64,000 nt of DNA from CAXBMB01 sp052078155 (GTDB taxonomy: Bacteria > Pseudomonadota > Alphaproteobacteria > Kiloniellales > DSM-21159). Numbering within the stretch: position 1 is the stretch's first letter; every line of letters begins with the position of its first letter. The DNA is taken from the NCBI GenBank assembly GCA_052078155.1, contig JBQJBP010000008.1, forward strand, positions 20,170 to 84,169. The letters run 5' to 3'. Shown here piece after piece: positions 25,776-34,799 of the stretch. The notes under the pieces were generated by a model, which ran no database searches, was not told the DNA's origin, and was given only the letters and a program-made list of their open reading frames with translations. A program made the position numbers and the translations under genes.

Positions 25776-26188
25776 GCCTTCACTTCAATTAGCTTAATCG
25801 GTGGACAAACGTCCTTACCATCAGCCGTCTGACTGCCAGAGGCGATACCGATGCGGGGAAATCGGCGCGGATCATACATAAAAGCGCCAGAAACAACAAA
25901 CACCTGCGCGGCCCGTTTATAAGATGACAGCCCTGCAGGCGCAAAGCCCTTTGTTAACACTGGCGGGAACAGAGGGGCTGTTGCGCTGTTTTGCCCCGAC
26001 GGTCCCCTCCCCCATCTGCCCTCTCAATCCCCCGCTGCGGCAGTCTTTTGCGGTGGCGCCGATCGCCTCCCGCACCCCGGTGATATGGAAAACTTGTAAA
26101 TTTCTACACTTGCATCAAAATGGAAGCATTGCGGTAGCATGGGACTAAAGTCATTGGCTTTGGTTCATACTCATCAGAGGAAAAAACA
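25776..26188. other. Divergent intergenic region between infA and the globin gene
   Basis: No gene supported in these 413 bases. It must hold the leftward infA promoter and the rightward globin promoter. I could not assign boxes with confidence; an AT-rich part lies at about 26090-26130. Confidence 0.4.
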
Positions 26189-26551
26189 ATGTCACAAACT
26201 CTGTTTATGAGGATCGGGGGATTCGCAACCGTCAGCCGTGTGGTGATGGACTTCTATGACCGCATCCTGGATTCAGAAAAAGCAGGCGATTATTTTGAAA
26301 ACATCGACATCGACTCGATGATCAATCACCAGACGAACTTCGTTGCCTCCCTGATGGGCGGCCCGTCAGCTCACACCAATGAACAGCTCAAGCGGTCACA
26401 CGCCAGACTGAACATTGATGACGAGAGTTTTGACGAGATGATCCAGATTCTGACAGCAACCCTGTCTGACCACGGCTTGGGGGCAGATGACGTCACGGCC
26501 GTCATCCAGGAAATGGAAAGTCGGCGCTCCCTGATTGTCACGCGCCAGTAA
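26189..26551 (+). CDS. Truncated hemoglobin, group 1 (TrHbN-like)
   Basis: A 120-residue 2-over-2 globin binding heme and small gases. It aligns end to end with ciliate and cyanobacterial group 1 proteins: FYDRILDSEKAGDYFENIDI, then NHQTNFVASLMGGP (E-helix with distal Gln) and RSHARLNI with the proximal F8 His near residue 70. AGAGGAAAAAACA provides the ribosome site. The next gene, an adenylate cyclase, starts 29 bases later on the same strand, suggesting a joint role in gas sensing or NO/O2 handling linked to cAMP (inference). Confidence 0.92.
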   Translation: MSQTLFMRIGGFATVSRVVMDFYDRILDSEKAGDYFENIDIDSMINHQTNFVASLMGGPSAHTNEQLKRSHARLNIDDESFDEMIQILTATLSDHGLGADDVTAVIQEMESRRSLIVTRQ

Positions 26552-26579
26552 CAGCACAGCACCGGGGGGATGGTCACAG

Positions 26580-27614
26580 ATGAAGATTGACGAAATCAGC
26601 CGCAAACTCATGCAGTCTGCCCATGTGGGCATGGCTATCGTTAATGTTGAGCGGATGGAGCCGATCTTCAGCAACCGCTATTTCAAGATCTGGTTTCAGG
26701 TGGAAGATGACTATCCCATCGGACGACTGGCCGAAGACCTGAACCTGCCCGAGGTTTTCAAACAACTGGAGCCTTCCGTCCCCGAGGAACTGGAAACCAC
26801 CATCAAGGTCAAACGCCGGGAACTGTCCCTGGCCATTCACATCACCCTGCTGCCCTCCGACGTGGAATCCCTGGTGTTGATCGAAATCCACAACACCACC
26901 CGGATCAAGGAAATGGAGGCCATGATCCAGTCCTACGCCAAGATGGTGGAACGGAATGAACGGGACCTGAAGCGGGAGAAGGAACGGGCGGAAAAACTGC
27001 TGCTCAACGTCATGCCAAAATCGGTACTGGAGGAACTCAAGTCCTTCGGGGTGACAGCGCCACGCCGGTTCAATGATGCCTCTGTTCTGATGCTGGATTT
27101 TGTTGGCTTCACGGAAATGGACATCATTGAAGATCCCGCGACCATCGTGTCCGAGCTCAATGACATCTTTACCAACCTGGATCGCATTGCCGAGCAGTTT
27201 GGCTGTGAGCGCATCAAAACCATCGGCGACGCCTACATGGCTGTGTCAGGCCTGCCGGAACCAGAGCCGGAACATGCCTACAACATCGCCAGAGTGGCCT
27301 TGCTCTTCCTGCGGTATCTGGAGCAGCGCAACAAGATCAACAAGAACACCTGGGAAGCCAGGGTGGGCATCGCTTCCGGCCCGGTGATCGGCTCCATTGT
27401 CGGGGTCAACAAGTACGTCTACGACATCTTCGGCCCAGCGGTAAATCTGGCCGCCCGCATGGAGCAGCAGGCCAACCGCATGAAAATCCTGCTCTGCTCT
27501 CCCATGGTCGAGCTGATAGAGGACGACTTCAGACTGACAGAAGTGGGCGACATGGAAATCAAAGGCTTCGGGGACAAGACAGTCTACAGACTGGAAGGCA
27601 AGCTGATGTCCTGA
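26580..27614 (+). CDS. Class III adenylate cyclase with N-terminal PAS-like sensor
   Basis: This enzyme would make cAMP from ATP. Its 344 residues comprise a PAS-like domain (about 5-110), a charged coiled-coil linker (about 115-150) and a class III catalytic domain (about 165-340). Metal-binding Asp173 (LMLDFVGFTE) and Asp217 (IGDAYM) are present, and the purine-selecting residues are Lys213 and Asp282 (YDIFGPAVN), the adenylate rather than guanylate pattern. NLAARME supplies the transition-state Asn/Arg. All essential residues are in one chain, so it should work as a homodimer. It has no membrane segment. A two-gene unit with the upstream truncated globin is likely. Confidence 0.9.
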   Translation: MKIDEISRKLMQSAHVGMAIVNVERMEPIFSNRYFKIWFQVEDDYPIGRLAEDLNLPEVFKQLEPSVPEELETTIKVKRRELSLAIHITLLPSDVESLVLIEIHNTTRIKEMEAMIQSYAKMVERNERDLKREKERAEKLLLNVMPKSVLEELKSFGVTAPRRFNDASVLMLDFVGFTEMDIIEDPATIVSELNDIFTNLDRIAEQFGCERIKTIGDAYMAVSGLPEPEPEHAYNIARVALLFLRYLEQRNKINKNTWEARVGIASGPVIGSIVGVNKYVYDIFGPAVNLAARMEQQANRMKILLCSPMVELIEDDFRLTEVGDMEIKGFGDKTVYRLEGKLMS

Positions 27615-28034
27615 GCGATTGCCCGCTCCCTCCATCCGTTCCCCCCTCCTCCTTACGTCGATGCCCCCGCATCATCCTGACTGATCCTCCAGACTGAGGC
27701 TCAGCTTTGCAGTCCACCTGCCAGGTGCCCGGCAGGGAAAAGGCATTTGTTTTACCCCCCCACGGTTCCAGCTTCGATCTCGACACCCCGCCTCGGGTGC
27801 GCCCCTTTATCTCTGCGTTGCCTCCTCTGCTGGCCCCAATCAATGAGCGGCCAGTGTTGCGTGACAAGCCGAAGCCAACCGCAGGGCCTGTCCGGAAAAA
27901 TTCACGTTCTCCCAAACTAAAAGCCCAACAATACCAAACAAAATCAATCCATTATCAAAAATCGAAATTGTTTTCATTTTTTGTATTGAAACCAGTTTCA
28001 AAACTTGCAACCGTTAGAGGAAGGAGAGCTTCTA
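27615..28034. other. Intergenic region after the cyclase
   Basis: No gene supported in 420 bases. The first part is C/T-rich, and the last 140 bases are AT-rich and contain the palindromic operator at 27986-28001 before the TetR gene. Confidence 0.5.
27986..28001. promoter_or_regulatory. Palindromic operator before TetR gene 2
   Basis: TTGAAAC-CA-GTTTCAA is a perfect 7-base inverted repeat 33 bases upstream of the TetR start, in AT-rich sequence. The form fits autoregulation of the tetR/aidB-like pair. Confidence 0.6.
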
Positions 28035-28700
28035 ATGGTGTATCGCAAGACAAAACGGGTGGAAGACAAGATGGCCAGCGCCCGTGCTGCCATTTTCTCT
28101 GCCGCGCAACAACTGGTCGAAGATGGCGGCTGGAAAGCCTGCAACGTGACAGCTGTGGCGCGCCTGGCGGGATTGTCCACGGGATCGATCTACACTCACT
28201 TTGGCCGCATCACGGATCTGCAGTGTGCGGTTTATCGCAGGATCGGTGACCGGGAGCTGGCCAGGATCAGGACAATTGCCGAAGAAGACTCACCGGCGCT
28301 GGACCGGATGGAACGGGCCGTGCGCTGTTTTGCGGCCCGGGCATTGAGGGGCCGCATTCGCGCCTATGCCATGATTGCCGAACCGGCCCATCCGGAACTG
28401 GAAGCCCTGAAGGGGGCCTATCATCGCACCTTCATTGAGCTGTTTCAGGATCTGCTTTCTGCCGCACTGGAAGAAGGTGTGGTGCCTGAGCAGCCAACCC
28501 GGCCGACAGCCGCCTTTTTGTTCGGCGCGGTGGTCGAAACGCTGATCTATCCCCTCAGTGACGCCGAAAGCTCCTTTATCGAACGGGACGCCCAGTTGAT
28601 CGACCAGTTGGTAACCCTGACCTTCCGGACGCTGGGCGCCGCGGACCCTTCCGGGTCCCTCCTGCCCCCCTTTAAAGCGGAGACTCTCCATGACCTATAG
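28035..28700 (+). CDS. TetR-family transcriptional regulator
   Basis: A 221-residue regulator. The HTH covers about residues 12-58: AAIFSAAQQLVEDGGWKA, then VARLAGLSTGSIYTHFGRIT. ATG at 28035 follows GGAAGGAGAG; the frame is open 10 codons further up but would overlap the operator region. Its stop lies 11 bases inside the AidB-like acyl-CoA dehydrogenase gene, so the two are one transcription unit, and it probably controls that enzyme and itself through the 27986 palindrome. The C-terminal ligand pocket gives no clue to the inducer, though acyl-CoA sensing is common in such pairs. Confidence 0.86.
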   Translation: MVYRKTKRVEDKMASARAAIFSAAQQLVEDGGWKACNVTAVARLAGLSTGSIYTHFGRITDLQCAVYRRIGDRELARIRTIAEEDSPALDRMERAVRCFAARALRGRIRAYAMIAEPAHPELEALKGAYHRTFIELFQDLLSAALEEGVVPEQPTRPTAAFLFGAVVETLIYPLSDAESSFIERDAQLIDQLVTLTFRTLGAADPSGSLLPPFKAETLHDL

Positions 28701-30402
28701 CAGCCAGTTCGCCTGGGACTCCGTCGACCTCCTGCCCCCCAAACCACCGCAGGGCGGGCAGGCCACCCACGAAGTCAGGAACATGCCGCCGGAACTGCCG
28801 GAACGGAATCTCTATTCCGGCAATCAGGCTTTACAGGAAGTTGCAGCGCGGGCCGGGCTGACCTGGGCAACGGACAAACTCACGGATGTGGGTCAGCGCG
28901 CAGGCAGTCACCACTACCGCGAACTGGCCCGGCTGGCCGATAAACACCTGCCCGTCCTGCGTTCCTACGACCGTGTGGGCAACCGGGCGGAGTACATTGA
29001 GTACCACCCGGCCTACCACGCCCTGCTGGGCAGCTTCATTGACAGCGGATACCATTCTTTATGCTGGGATAACCCCAACCCCCGTCCCCAGACAGCACGT
29101 GCCATTCTGGCCTACCTCTGGAACCAGGTGGAGGTGGGGATCAGCTGCCCTGCCCTGATGACCTATTCCTTTACCGCCCTGCTGAATGCAGATCCGGAAA
29201 TGGGAGAGCGCTGGCGCGCCTCCGTGCTGTCCACAGACTATGATCCCCGCCACATCGCCCCTCAGGACAAACGCGGACTGACCGTGGCCATGTCCATGAC
29301 GGAAAAACAGGGCGGCTCGGACCTGCGCGCCACACAGACCACAGCCAAACCCACAGGTCAGGACCGGGAGTTTGTCCTGACCGGTCACAAGTTCTTCTGC
29401 TCTGCCCCCATGGGCGATCTGGTGCTGCTGACCGCCCAGACGGATAAGGGCGTCACTCTTTTTGTGGCGCCCCGGCTGCTGCCGGATGGCACCCGTAACG
29501 GCATCAACATCCAGCGCCTGAAAGACAAACTGGGCAACCGTTCAAACGCTTCCTCGGAAATTGAGCTGACCGGCGCCCTGGCCTATCGCATCGGCGAAGA
29601 AGGACACGGCATTCGCACGGCCATCCAGTACATGTGCCACTACATGCGTCTGGACCTGTCCCTATCATCCGCCTCCATCATCAGGCAGTCCCTGACACTG
29701 GCCCTGCATCACACCAGCAACCGGACAGCGTTTGGCAAACAGATCTCTACCCTGCCCCAGATGGTCAACGGTCTGGCGGATCTGGCTCTGGAATCTGAGG
29801 CTGCCATGGCTCTTTGCCTGCGCGTTGCCCAGGCCACCGACGATGCCGAGGGGTCAGAGCGGGAGCGGTTGCTGAACCGAATTCTGGTGCCGACCACCAA
29901 ATTCTGGAACTGCCGCCGTGCCGGTGCGGCGGCGCTGGAAGCGCTTGAGTGTCACGGCGGCATGGGCTTTGTCGAAGAACAGCCCATTGCCCGCTTTTAC
30001 CGGGAGGCCCCGATCAACTCCATCTGGGAAGGGACCTCTGCCATGATGGGCATGGATTTTGTCCGCGCCATCGACCGGGAAGACGGTGTCATGGAGGCCC
30101 TCTTCGATGAAGCCCGACTGGCCAGAGGGGCAGACCGCACCTATGACAGCTTTGTCAGCAAGCTTGAGCAGGACCTGCACCGCAACCGTGCAGAAGATCT
30201 GGAGCCTCACGCCCGCCGCCTGATGAGCGGTGTCGCCAAGATGATCCAGGCGTCTCTGCTGATCCGATACAGTCCTGCTGAAATGGCCGATGCCTTTTGC
30301 CACAACCGGCTGGGAGCCAACGGCGACAGTGTCCTGGGAACTCTGGAGGGCTCGCCGTCAGATCTCAGCAAGATTGTCGCGCGGGCGGAGATTGCGGCAT
30401 AG
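28690..30402 (+). CDS. AidB-like acyl-CoA dehydrogenase
   Basis: A 570-residue FAD flavoprotein of the AidB branch of acyl-CoA dehydrogenases. Markers are AMSMTEKQGGSDLRATQT (about 197-214), GHKFFCSAPMGDL, RTAFGKQISTLPQM and the C-terminal ALECHGGMGFVEE and SIWEGTSAMMGMDF. E. coli AidB is an alkylation-response protein that binds DNA and has weak isovaleryl-CoA dehydrogenase activity; the role in this lineage is unsettled. It overlaps the TetR gene by 11 bases. It ends 32 bases before the converging phosphatase gene. Confidence 0.9.
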   Translation: MTYSSQFAWDSVDLLPPKPPQGGQATHEVRNMPPELPERNLYSGNQALQEVAARAGLTWATDKLTDVGQRAGSHHYRELARLADKHLPVLRSYDRVGNRAEYIEYHPAYHALLGSFIDSGYHSLCWDNPNPRPQTARAILAYLWNQVEVGISCPALMTYSFTALLNADPEMGERWRASVLSTDYDPRHIAPQDKRGLTVAMSMTEKQGGSDLRATQTTAKPTGQDREFVLTGHKFFCSAPMGDLVLLTAQTDKGVTLFVAPRLLPDGTRNGINIQRLKDKLGNRSNASSEIELTGALAYRIGEEGHGIRTAIQYMCHYMRLDLSLSSASIIRQSLTLALHHTSNRTAFGKQISTLPQMVNGLADLALESEAAMALCLRVAQATDDAEGSERERLLNRILVPTTKFWNCRRAGAAALEALECHGGMGFVEEQPIARFYREAPINSIWEGTSAMMGMDFVRAIDREDGVMEALFDEARLARGADRTYDSFVSKLEQDLHRNRAEDLEPHARRLMSGVAKMIQASLLIRYSPAEMADAFCHNRLGANGDSVLGTLEGSPSDLSKIVARAEIAA

Positions 30403-30434
30403 CTGGAACGACAGGTACTGCCCCCGCCCAGGGG

Positions 30435-30878
30435 TCACAGATTGGGGACCAGATCCTGTGGGAAGGTCTGCTTGATGCGCTGCATCAGCTGATCACGCAC
30501 CTGCCTAAAGGCCTCCAGCTTGGTTTCCCGGCTGCCTTCCACAATCGAGGGGTCAAAGGTGTTCCAGAACACCACATCGCAGGCCCAGGTGCGGGTCATG
30601 TCCACCGCCGTATGCTGGGCTTCCGGCGACAGGGAGATGATCAGGTCGAAGGAACTGTCTTCCAGATCATCGAAATCCCGGCTGGTGTGGTTGGAGATAT
30701 CAATGCCCAGCTCTTCCATCACCGCGACGGCAAAGCCGTTCACTTCTTTCGGGCGCACCCCGGCAGACTGCACATACACCCGGTGCCCAAGCAGATGCTT
30801 GAGCAGGCCTTCAGCCATAGGAGAACGGATGGAGTTCTCACTGCAGGCAAAGAGGACGGCGCCGGGCAGCGCGTTCAT
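30435..30878 (-). CDS. Low-molecular-weight protein-tyrosine-phosphatase family
   Basis: A 147-residue LMW-PTP-fold protein. The phosphate-binding loop Cys-x5-Arg-Ser is CSENSIRS (residues 12-19), and the candidate general acid is Asp in WNTFDPSIVEG. Similar proteins are often named ArsC-like in genomes, but no arsenate genes are here. It directly follows UPF0262 (6-base gap), a linkage conserved in alphaproteobacteria, and its next conserved neighbour infA is displaced by about 4.7 kb in this genome. Confidence 0.87.
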   Translation of the reverse strand: MNALPGAVLFACSENSIRSPMAEGLLKHLLGHRVYVQSAGVRPKEVNGFAVAVMEELGIDISNHTSRDFDDLEDSSFDLIISLSPEAQHTAVDMTRTWACDVVFWNTFDPSIVEGSRETKLEAFRQVRDQLMQRIKQTFPQDLVPNL

Positions 30879-30884
30879 TTCAGG

Positions 30885-31358
30885 TTAGCCCTTAAAGTGC
30901 AAAACACAGACCAGGGTAAAGAGTCGCCGGGCCGTGTTTTCGTCCATGGTGACCTTCCCTTCCAGCCGGGTACGCAGCAGCTCCGCGCCTTCGTTATGAA
31001 GTCCGCGCCGCCCCATATCGATGGCTTCAATCTGGGAGGGACTGGCCGTTTTGATGGCCTCAAAATAGCTTTCGCAAACGTGGAAGTAGTCTTTGACGAT
31101 GCGGCGGAAAGGCGTCAGGGACAGCTGAACCACCCCCAGAACCGTTTCTTCGTCTTCCGCCTTTAACTCGAATTTCAGGCGGTTCTCTTCCACCCCAAGA
31201 GACAGGCTGTAGGGACCGCCGGGGGACCCGATGGGTTCGAAATGGTTGTCTTCCAGCAGGTCATAGATCGCCACAGCGCGCTCATGTTCAATTTCCGGCG
31301 TGCGCCGGACCATGGAACGTTCATCAAGCGTGATGTTGATCAGATGGTGATTGGCCAT
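30885..31358 (-). CDS. UPF0262 family protein
   Basis: A 157-residue conserved protein without known function. Recognisable family segments are ITLDERSMVRRTPEIEHER (residues 9-27), FEPIGSPGGPY and RRIVKDYFHVCESYFEAIK. It is predicted soluble. It stands between hisD and the LMW phosphatase as in most alphaproteobacteria, which is strong support for the assignment. It starts 224 bases beyond hisD. Confidence 0.9.
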   Translation of the reverse strand: MANHHLINITLDERSMVRRTPEIEHERAVAIYDLLEDNHFEPIGSPGGPYSLSLGVEENRLKFELKAEDEETVLGVVQLSLTPFRRIVKDYFHVCESYFEAIKTASPSQIEAIDMGRRGLHNEGAELLRTRLEGKVTMDENTARRLFTLVCVLHFKG

Positions 31359-31582
31359 CTTTCCCCCTCTACCCCCGCAGACCCAAACCCGTGAACCGCT
31401 GATCCTCTGCGCAAGGCATCAGCAGATCAGCGCCTGAGGTCATTCGACCACAAAACAGCAGACTAATTCAGGCCTTTTTATGACTCAAAGTCAGATTGCC
31501 GCCGCGCTCATCAGACGACAGGTAAAAATGAGAGCGCAAGACAGCGCAAAGCAGCGTCTGTCTTGATGTCTCTGTGAAACCC

Positions 31583-32872
31583 TTACTTCAGCCGCAGCGC
31601 CACCGACAGGGCGTGCGCATCCAGGCCCTCCGACTGGGCCAGCTTAACCGCCGCCGGGCCGATGGCCTTCAGGCTGGTTTCATCGCAGCCCAGGAAGGAA
31701 GAGCGTTTCATGAAGTCCAGCACGTTAAGCCCGGAAGAAAAGCGGGCCGAGCGTTCCGTCGGCAAAACATGGTTGGGTCCGGCCACATAGTCGCCGATGG
31801 CCTCAGGCGTGTTACGGCCCAGGAAAATGGAGCCCGCATTGCGGATCTCTGCCATCAGGGCGTCGGGGTCTTCCACCGCCAGTTCCAGATGTTCCGGGGC
31901 AATGGCATCGACCAGCGCCGGCGCCTGGGACAGATCATCAACCTCGATAACCGCACCGTGCGTCTCCCAGGACGCCCGGGCGATTTCTGTCCGGGGCAGT
32001 TGCTGCAGATGCACGTCCACGGCCCGGCAGACAGCCTCCCCGAAGGCGGCATCATCGGTGATCAGGATCGATTGGGACGAGGTGTCGTGCTCCGCCTGGC
32101 TCAGCAGGTCCGCTGCAACCCAGGAAGGATCGTTCTGACTGTCCGCCACCACCAGGATTTCTGACGGCCCGGCGATCATGTCGATGCCCACACGGCCGAA
32201 CACCTGACGTTTGGCCATGGCCACAAAGGCATTTCCCGGACCGGTGATCTTGTCAACCGGGGCGATGCTGTCAGTTCCATAGGCCAGTGCCGCGACAGCC
32301 TGAGCCCCGCCGATACGGTAAACCTCATCCACCCCGCAGATGGACAGGGCCGCCAGGACCAACGGGTTTGTCTTGCCGTCGGGTGTGGGGGTCGTGACTG
32401 CCAGACGGCGCACCCCGGCCACCTGAGCCGGGATGACATTCATCAGGACGGAGGAGGGATAGGAGGCCGTCCCCCCTGGCACATAAAGCCCGACGGCCCC
32501 AATGGCCGTCCAGCGCGCGCCCAGGCGCACCCCAGCCGGATCCCGATAGTCCAGATCTTCCGGCAACTGCTTTTCGTGATAGGCCCGGATACGGTCTGCC
32601 GCCAGTTTCAAGGCATCCAGGGTTTCCGGCTCACAGGCCTGGGTGGCCGCAGCCAGTTCGTCGGGAGAAACACGCAGCGTATCAGCCGTCAGGTTCAGAC
32701 GATCAAAGCGGGCGGTGTAATCCAGCAGGGCCGCATCCCCGCGCTGACGCACATTCTGAATGATCTCGGCAACAACGCTTTCCACGTCGGAAACTTCGTC
32801 GCGTTTGCCATCCAGAAACTCGGCAAAGCGACGCTCAAAATCAGCCGACCGGCTTTGCAGATTAAGTGGCAT
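31583..32872 (-). CDS. hisD: Histidinol dehydrogenase
   Basis: This enzyme catalyses the last two NAD-dependent oxidations of histidine synthesis, L-histidinol to L-histidine, with one zinc. The protein is 429 residues. Signature parts are GLYVPGGTASYPSSVLMN, DKITGPGNAFVAMAKR, IDMIAGPSEILVVAD, SQAEHD with zinc-ligand Gln/His, and APEHLEL. ATG at 32872 was chosen for AGGAGG 7 bases upstream; the open frame reaches 32905. The start lies 11 bases inside the hisG 3' end, so the two are co-translated. Confidence 0.96.
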   Translation of the reverse strand: MPLNLQSRSADFERRFAEFLDGKRDEVSDVESVVAEIIQNVRQRGDAALLDYTARFDRLNLTADTLRVSPDELAAATQACEPETLDALKLAADRIRAYHEKQLPEDLDYRDPAGVRLGARWTAIGAVGLYVPGGTASYPSSVLMNVIPAQVAGVRRLAVTTPTPDGKTNPLVLAALSICGVDEVYRIGGAQAVAALAYGTDSIAPVDKITGPGNAFVAMAKRQVFGRVGIDMIAGPSEILVVADSQNDPSWVAADLLSQAEHDTSSQSILITDDAAFGEAVCRAVDVHLQQLPRTEIARASWETHGAVIEVDDLSQAPALVDAIAPEHLELAVEDPDALMAEIRNAGSIFLGRNTPEAIGDYVAGPNHVLPTERSARFSSGLNVLDFMKRSSFLGCDETSLKAIGPAAVKLAQSEGLDAHALSVALRLK

Positions 32873-33575
32873 CAACAACCTCCTGAAAAGACTCAATCCA
32901 GGCATTTATTTCATCGGGGCGGGTTTTCAAGGCTGCCCGGTTTACGATCAGGCGCGAGGTGATGTGCGCGATGTGCTCAATTTCCACCAGGTTGTTGGCT
33001 TCCAGCGTGGCCCCGGAGGAAACCAGATCAACAATGCGGCGGCACAGGCCCAGCAGCGGTGCCAGTTCCATGGCTCCGTTCAGCTTGATGCACTCTGCCT
33101 GCACCCCGCGGGCAGCAAAATGCTTCTGTGTCACGTTGGGATACTTTGTGGCCACCCGGATGTGGCTCCAGCGTGAAGGATCATCCTGATCTTTCAGCGC
33201 CCGAGGTTCGGCCACGGCAATGCGGCAGTAACCGATCTTGAGATCCACGGGGGCATAGATCTCCGGATAGTCAAACTCCATCAGCACATCATTGCCGGCA
33301 ACCCCGATATGGGCAGCGCCAAAAGCCACGAAAGTCGCCACGTCGAAAGAGCGCACCCGGACGATTTCCAGGCCCGGATGATTGGTCTTAAAGCGCAGCT
33401 GACGCGCCGCCGGGTCATGGAAAGACGCTTCGGGCTCCAGGCCCGCCTGCTTAAGCAGAGGCAAGAGTTCTTTCAGAATACGCCCTTTGGGCAGCGCCAG
33501 AACCAAGGGCTGCGCCTGGGTGGATTTGACATCAGACACGGGGGTTTTCACTCCGGGCAACGGGATCAGCAACAA
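32862..33575 (-). CDS. hisG: ATP phosphoribosyltransferase, short form
   Basis: First committed step of histidine synthesis: ATP plus PRPP to phosphoribosyl-ATP. It is 237 residues and so the short HisG type, which lacks the regulatory C-terminal domain and needs HisZ; hisZ is not in this window. Motifs are LALPKGRILKE, GIAGND-like IGVAGNDVLME and the PRPP loop ELAPLLGLCRRIVDLVSSG region. It is followed by hisD with an 11-base overlap. The N-terminal 20 residues are not conserved, so a start nearer LVLALPKGR is possible. Confidence 0.95.
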   Translation of the reverse strand: MLLIPLPGVKTPVSDVKSTQAQPLVLALPKGRILKELLPLLKQAGLEPEASFHDPAARQLRFKTNHPGLEIVRVRSFDVATFVAFGAAHIGVAGNDVLMEFDYPEIYAPVDLKIGYCRIAVAEPRALKDQDDPSRWSHIRVATKYPNVTQKHFAARGVQAECIKLNGAMELAPLLGLCRRIVDLVSSGATLEANNLVEIEHIAHITSRLIVNRAALKTRPDEINAWIESFQEVVDAT

Positions 33576-33957
33576 AGCCAGGGGCAGGGTATACCCCTGC
33601 CTGTGGTCCGGGGTCCAGAGCAGCAGGCCTTCTCAGCAGGCCCAGGCGGAAAACTGCCAGACAGGGCTCCAGTCCTGCGACAAGGAACTGTGAAGCTAAA
33701 CAATTGATTTAGCAGAGCTTAATCCAGGACAACGAAAGGGTTTTCTGACCAGCGAGCCCTTATGCGTCCTTTTGACAAGGGGCAGACCTGCAGATTTTCG
33801 ATAGAGCATGATCGGTTTGGTTAGAAGTCCATTGCGCTTGGACCTGAACCGTCACTCATCCTCCAAAAACCCTGAAAAGAGTTTCACGCTTCAAGTGCTA
33901 TCACGCGGTGAGTCCACTTAAAGCGATTTGACTCCAGGTCAACCGGCCTCAGCCCCG
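33576..33957. other. Intergenic region between hisG and DUF2948 gene
   Basis: No gene supported. About a third of it is dispersed-repeat copy 3 (33802-33935). The part nearest hisG is GC-rich, and AT-rich sequence at 33690-33720 could include the hisG promoter. Confidence 0.5.
33802..33935 (+). repeat. Dispersed MITE-like repeat, copy 3 (near full length)
   Basis: It has the head TAGAGCATGATCGGTTT, the centre GCGCTTGGACCTGAACCG, CTGAAAAGAGTTTCACG, and the tail GTGAGTCCACTTAAAGCG with GATTTGACTC. At 134 bases it is one of two copies with both ends. Confidence 0.85.
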
Positions 33958-34491
33958 TCAGTCGGAAGAGGCTTCGCCCGTTGCCTCGGCATCGTCCGTG
34001 AAATGATCGGGTCGCGACCAGGTAGGCCAGGGCTCCCCAAGATCTTCCGTATGGACAGAAATGCCGCCCGTTTCCAGCCGCAGGGCCGAATTGTTGGAGA
34101 AGTAGAAGGTGATGCGGTTCTTTTCCGTGGCGATGGTCAGCAGGTTGAGCATCAGGGCAGACCCACCCGGCGCAAAGCCTTTGCGCAGAACCTTCTTCAC
34201 CTTATCCACCGTAATGGCGCAGTTGACCCGGAAATAGGCTTCCTTTGCCTGCACATCCTCAAAACTGGCGTCGGCTGCGTCGCCCTCTTCGTCCCCCAGC
34301 TGCTCCATTTTTTCCGGGGATTTCTCCCACATGAAGCGGTTGGCCACCATGACGAAGCGGTTATCGGATTCCAGAAAAGTCATCTCGGTACTGGGAATGA
34401 TGGCGTCCTGCAGGCAGGAGGCGACAACATCCATGTCACCGAGATCTTTTGCGCGCAACTTAACGGGCCGCTGTTCGGCCATGGCATTCAT
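33958..34491 (-). CDS. DUF2948 family protein
   Basis: A 177-residue alphaproteobacterial protein without known function. The folded part runs from LRAKDLGDMDVVASCLQDA (residues 12-30) to EDLGEPWPTWSRPDH near the end and includes DNRFVMVANRFMWE, all typical of DUF2948. The tail is acidic and variable. It lies between murA and hisG, its usual place. It has no signal peptide or membrane segment. Confidence 0.88.
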   Translation of the reverse strand: MNAMAEQRPVKLRAKDLGDMDVVASCLQDAIIPSTEMTFLESDNRFVMVANRFMWEKSPEKMEQLGDEEGDAADASFEDVQAKEAYFRVNCAITVDKVKKVLRKGFAPGGSALMLNLLTIATEKNRITFYFSNNSALRLETGGISVHTEDLGEPWPTWSRPDHFTDDAEATGEASSD

Positions 34492-34799
34492 CCTTCTGTG
34501 CCCCCGCCAGTGGCGCAGGGCTGTCTTTTTTTAACCAGTCTACTTCGACATCCGGCGAAAGTCGCTGCGGCCCGACGGCCAATTTGACGACAATCCTTAT
34601 ACCGGCCGGGCGCACAACGACTCTGTAAAACGGTCGCCAGACCCCAGTAGGCTCATTCCTAAATCATACAGGCGGTAAATGGTACCCTGGAGGAAAAAGG
34701 CAACGAAAAGCAGGTCCGCTTGAAGTTTGGCACCCTGTTCATAAACAGGGCAGAGGCCGATCACAGACCTCCGCGGGCTGATGCCTGACAGTCCAATAC
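34492..34799. other. Intergenic region between murA and DUF2948 gene
   Basis: No gene supported. A 7-base hairpin CCCTGTT/AACAGGG at 34733-34750 lies just past the murA stop in its direction of transcription, but no T-run follows, so it is only a possible mRNA-end structure. Confidence 0.4.

Noticed and set aside
30435..30878. Arsenate reductase
   Set aside because: The loop is Cys-x5-Arg-Ser as in LMW-PTP proteins, and no arsR, arsB or related gene is nearby; the conserved neighbourhood is not arsenic-related.
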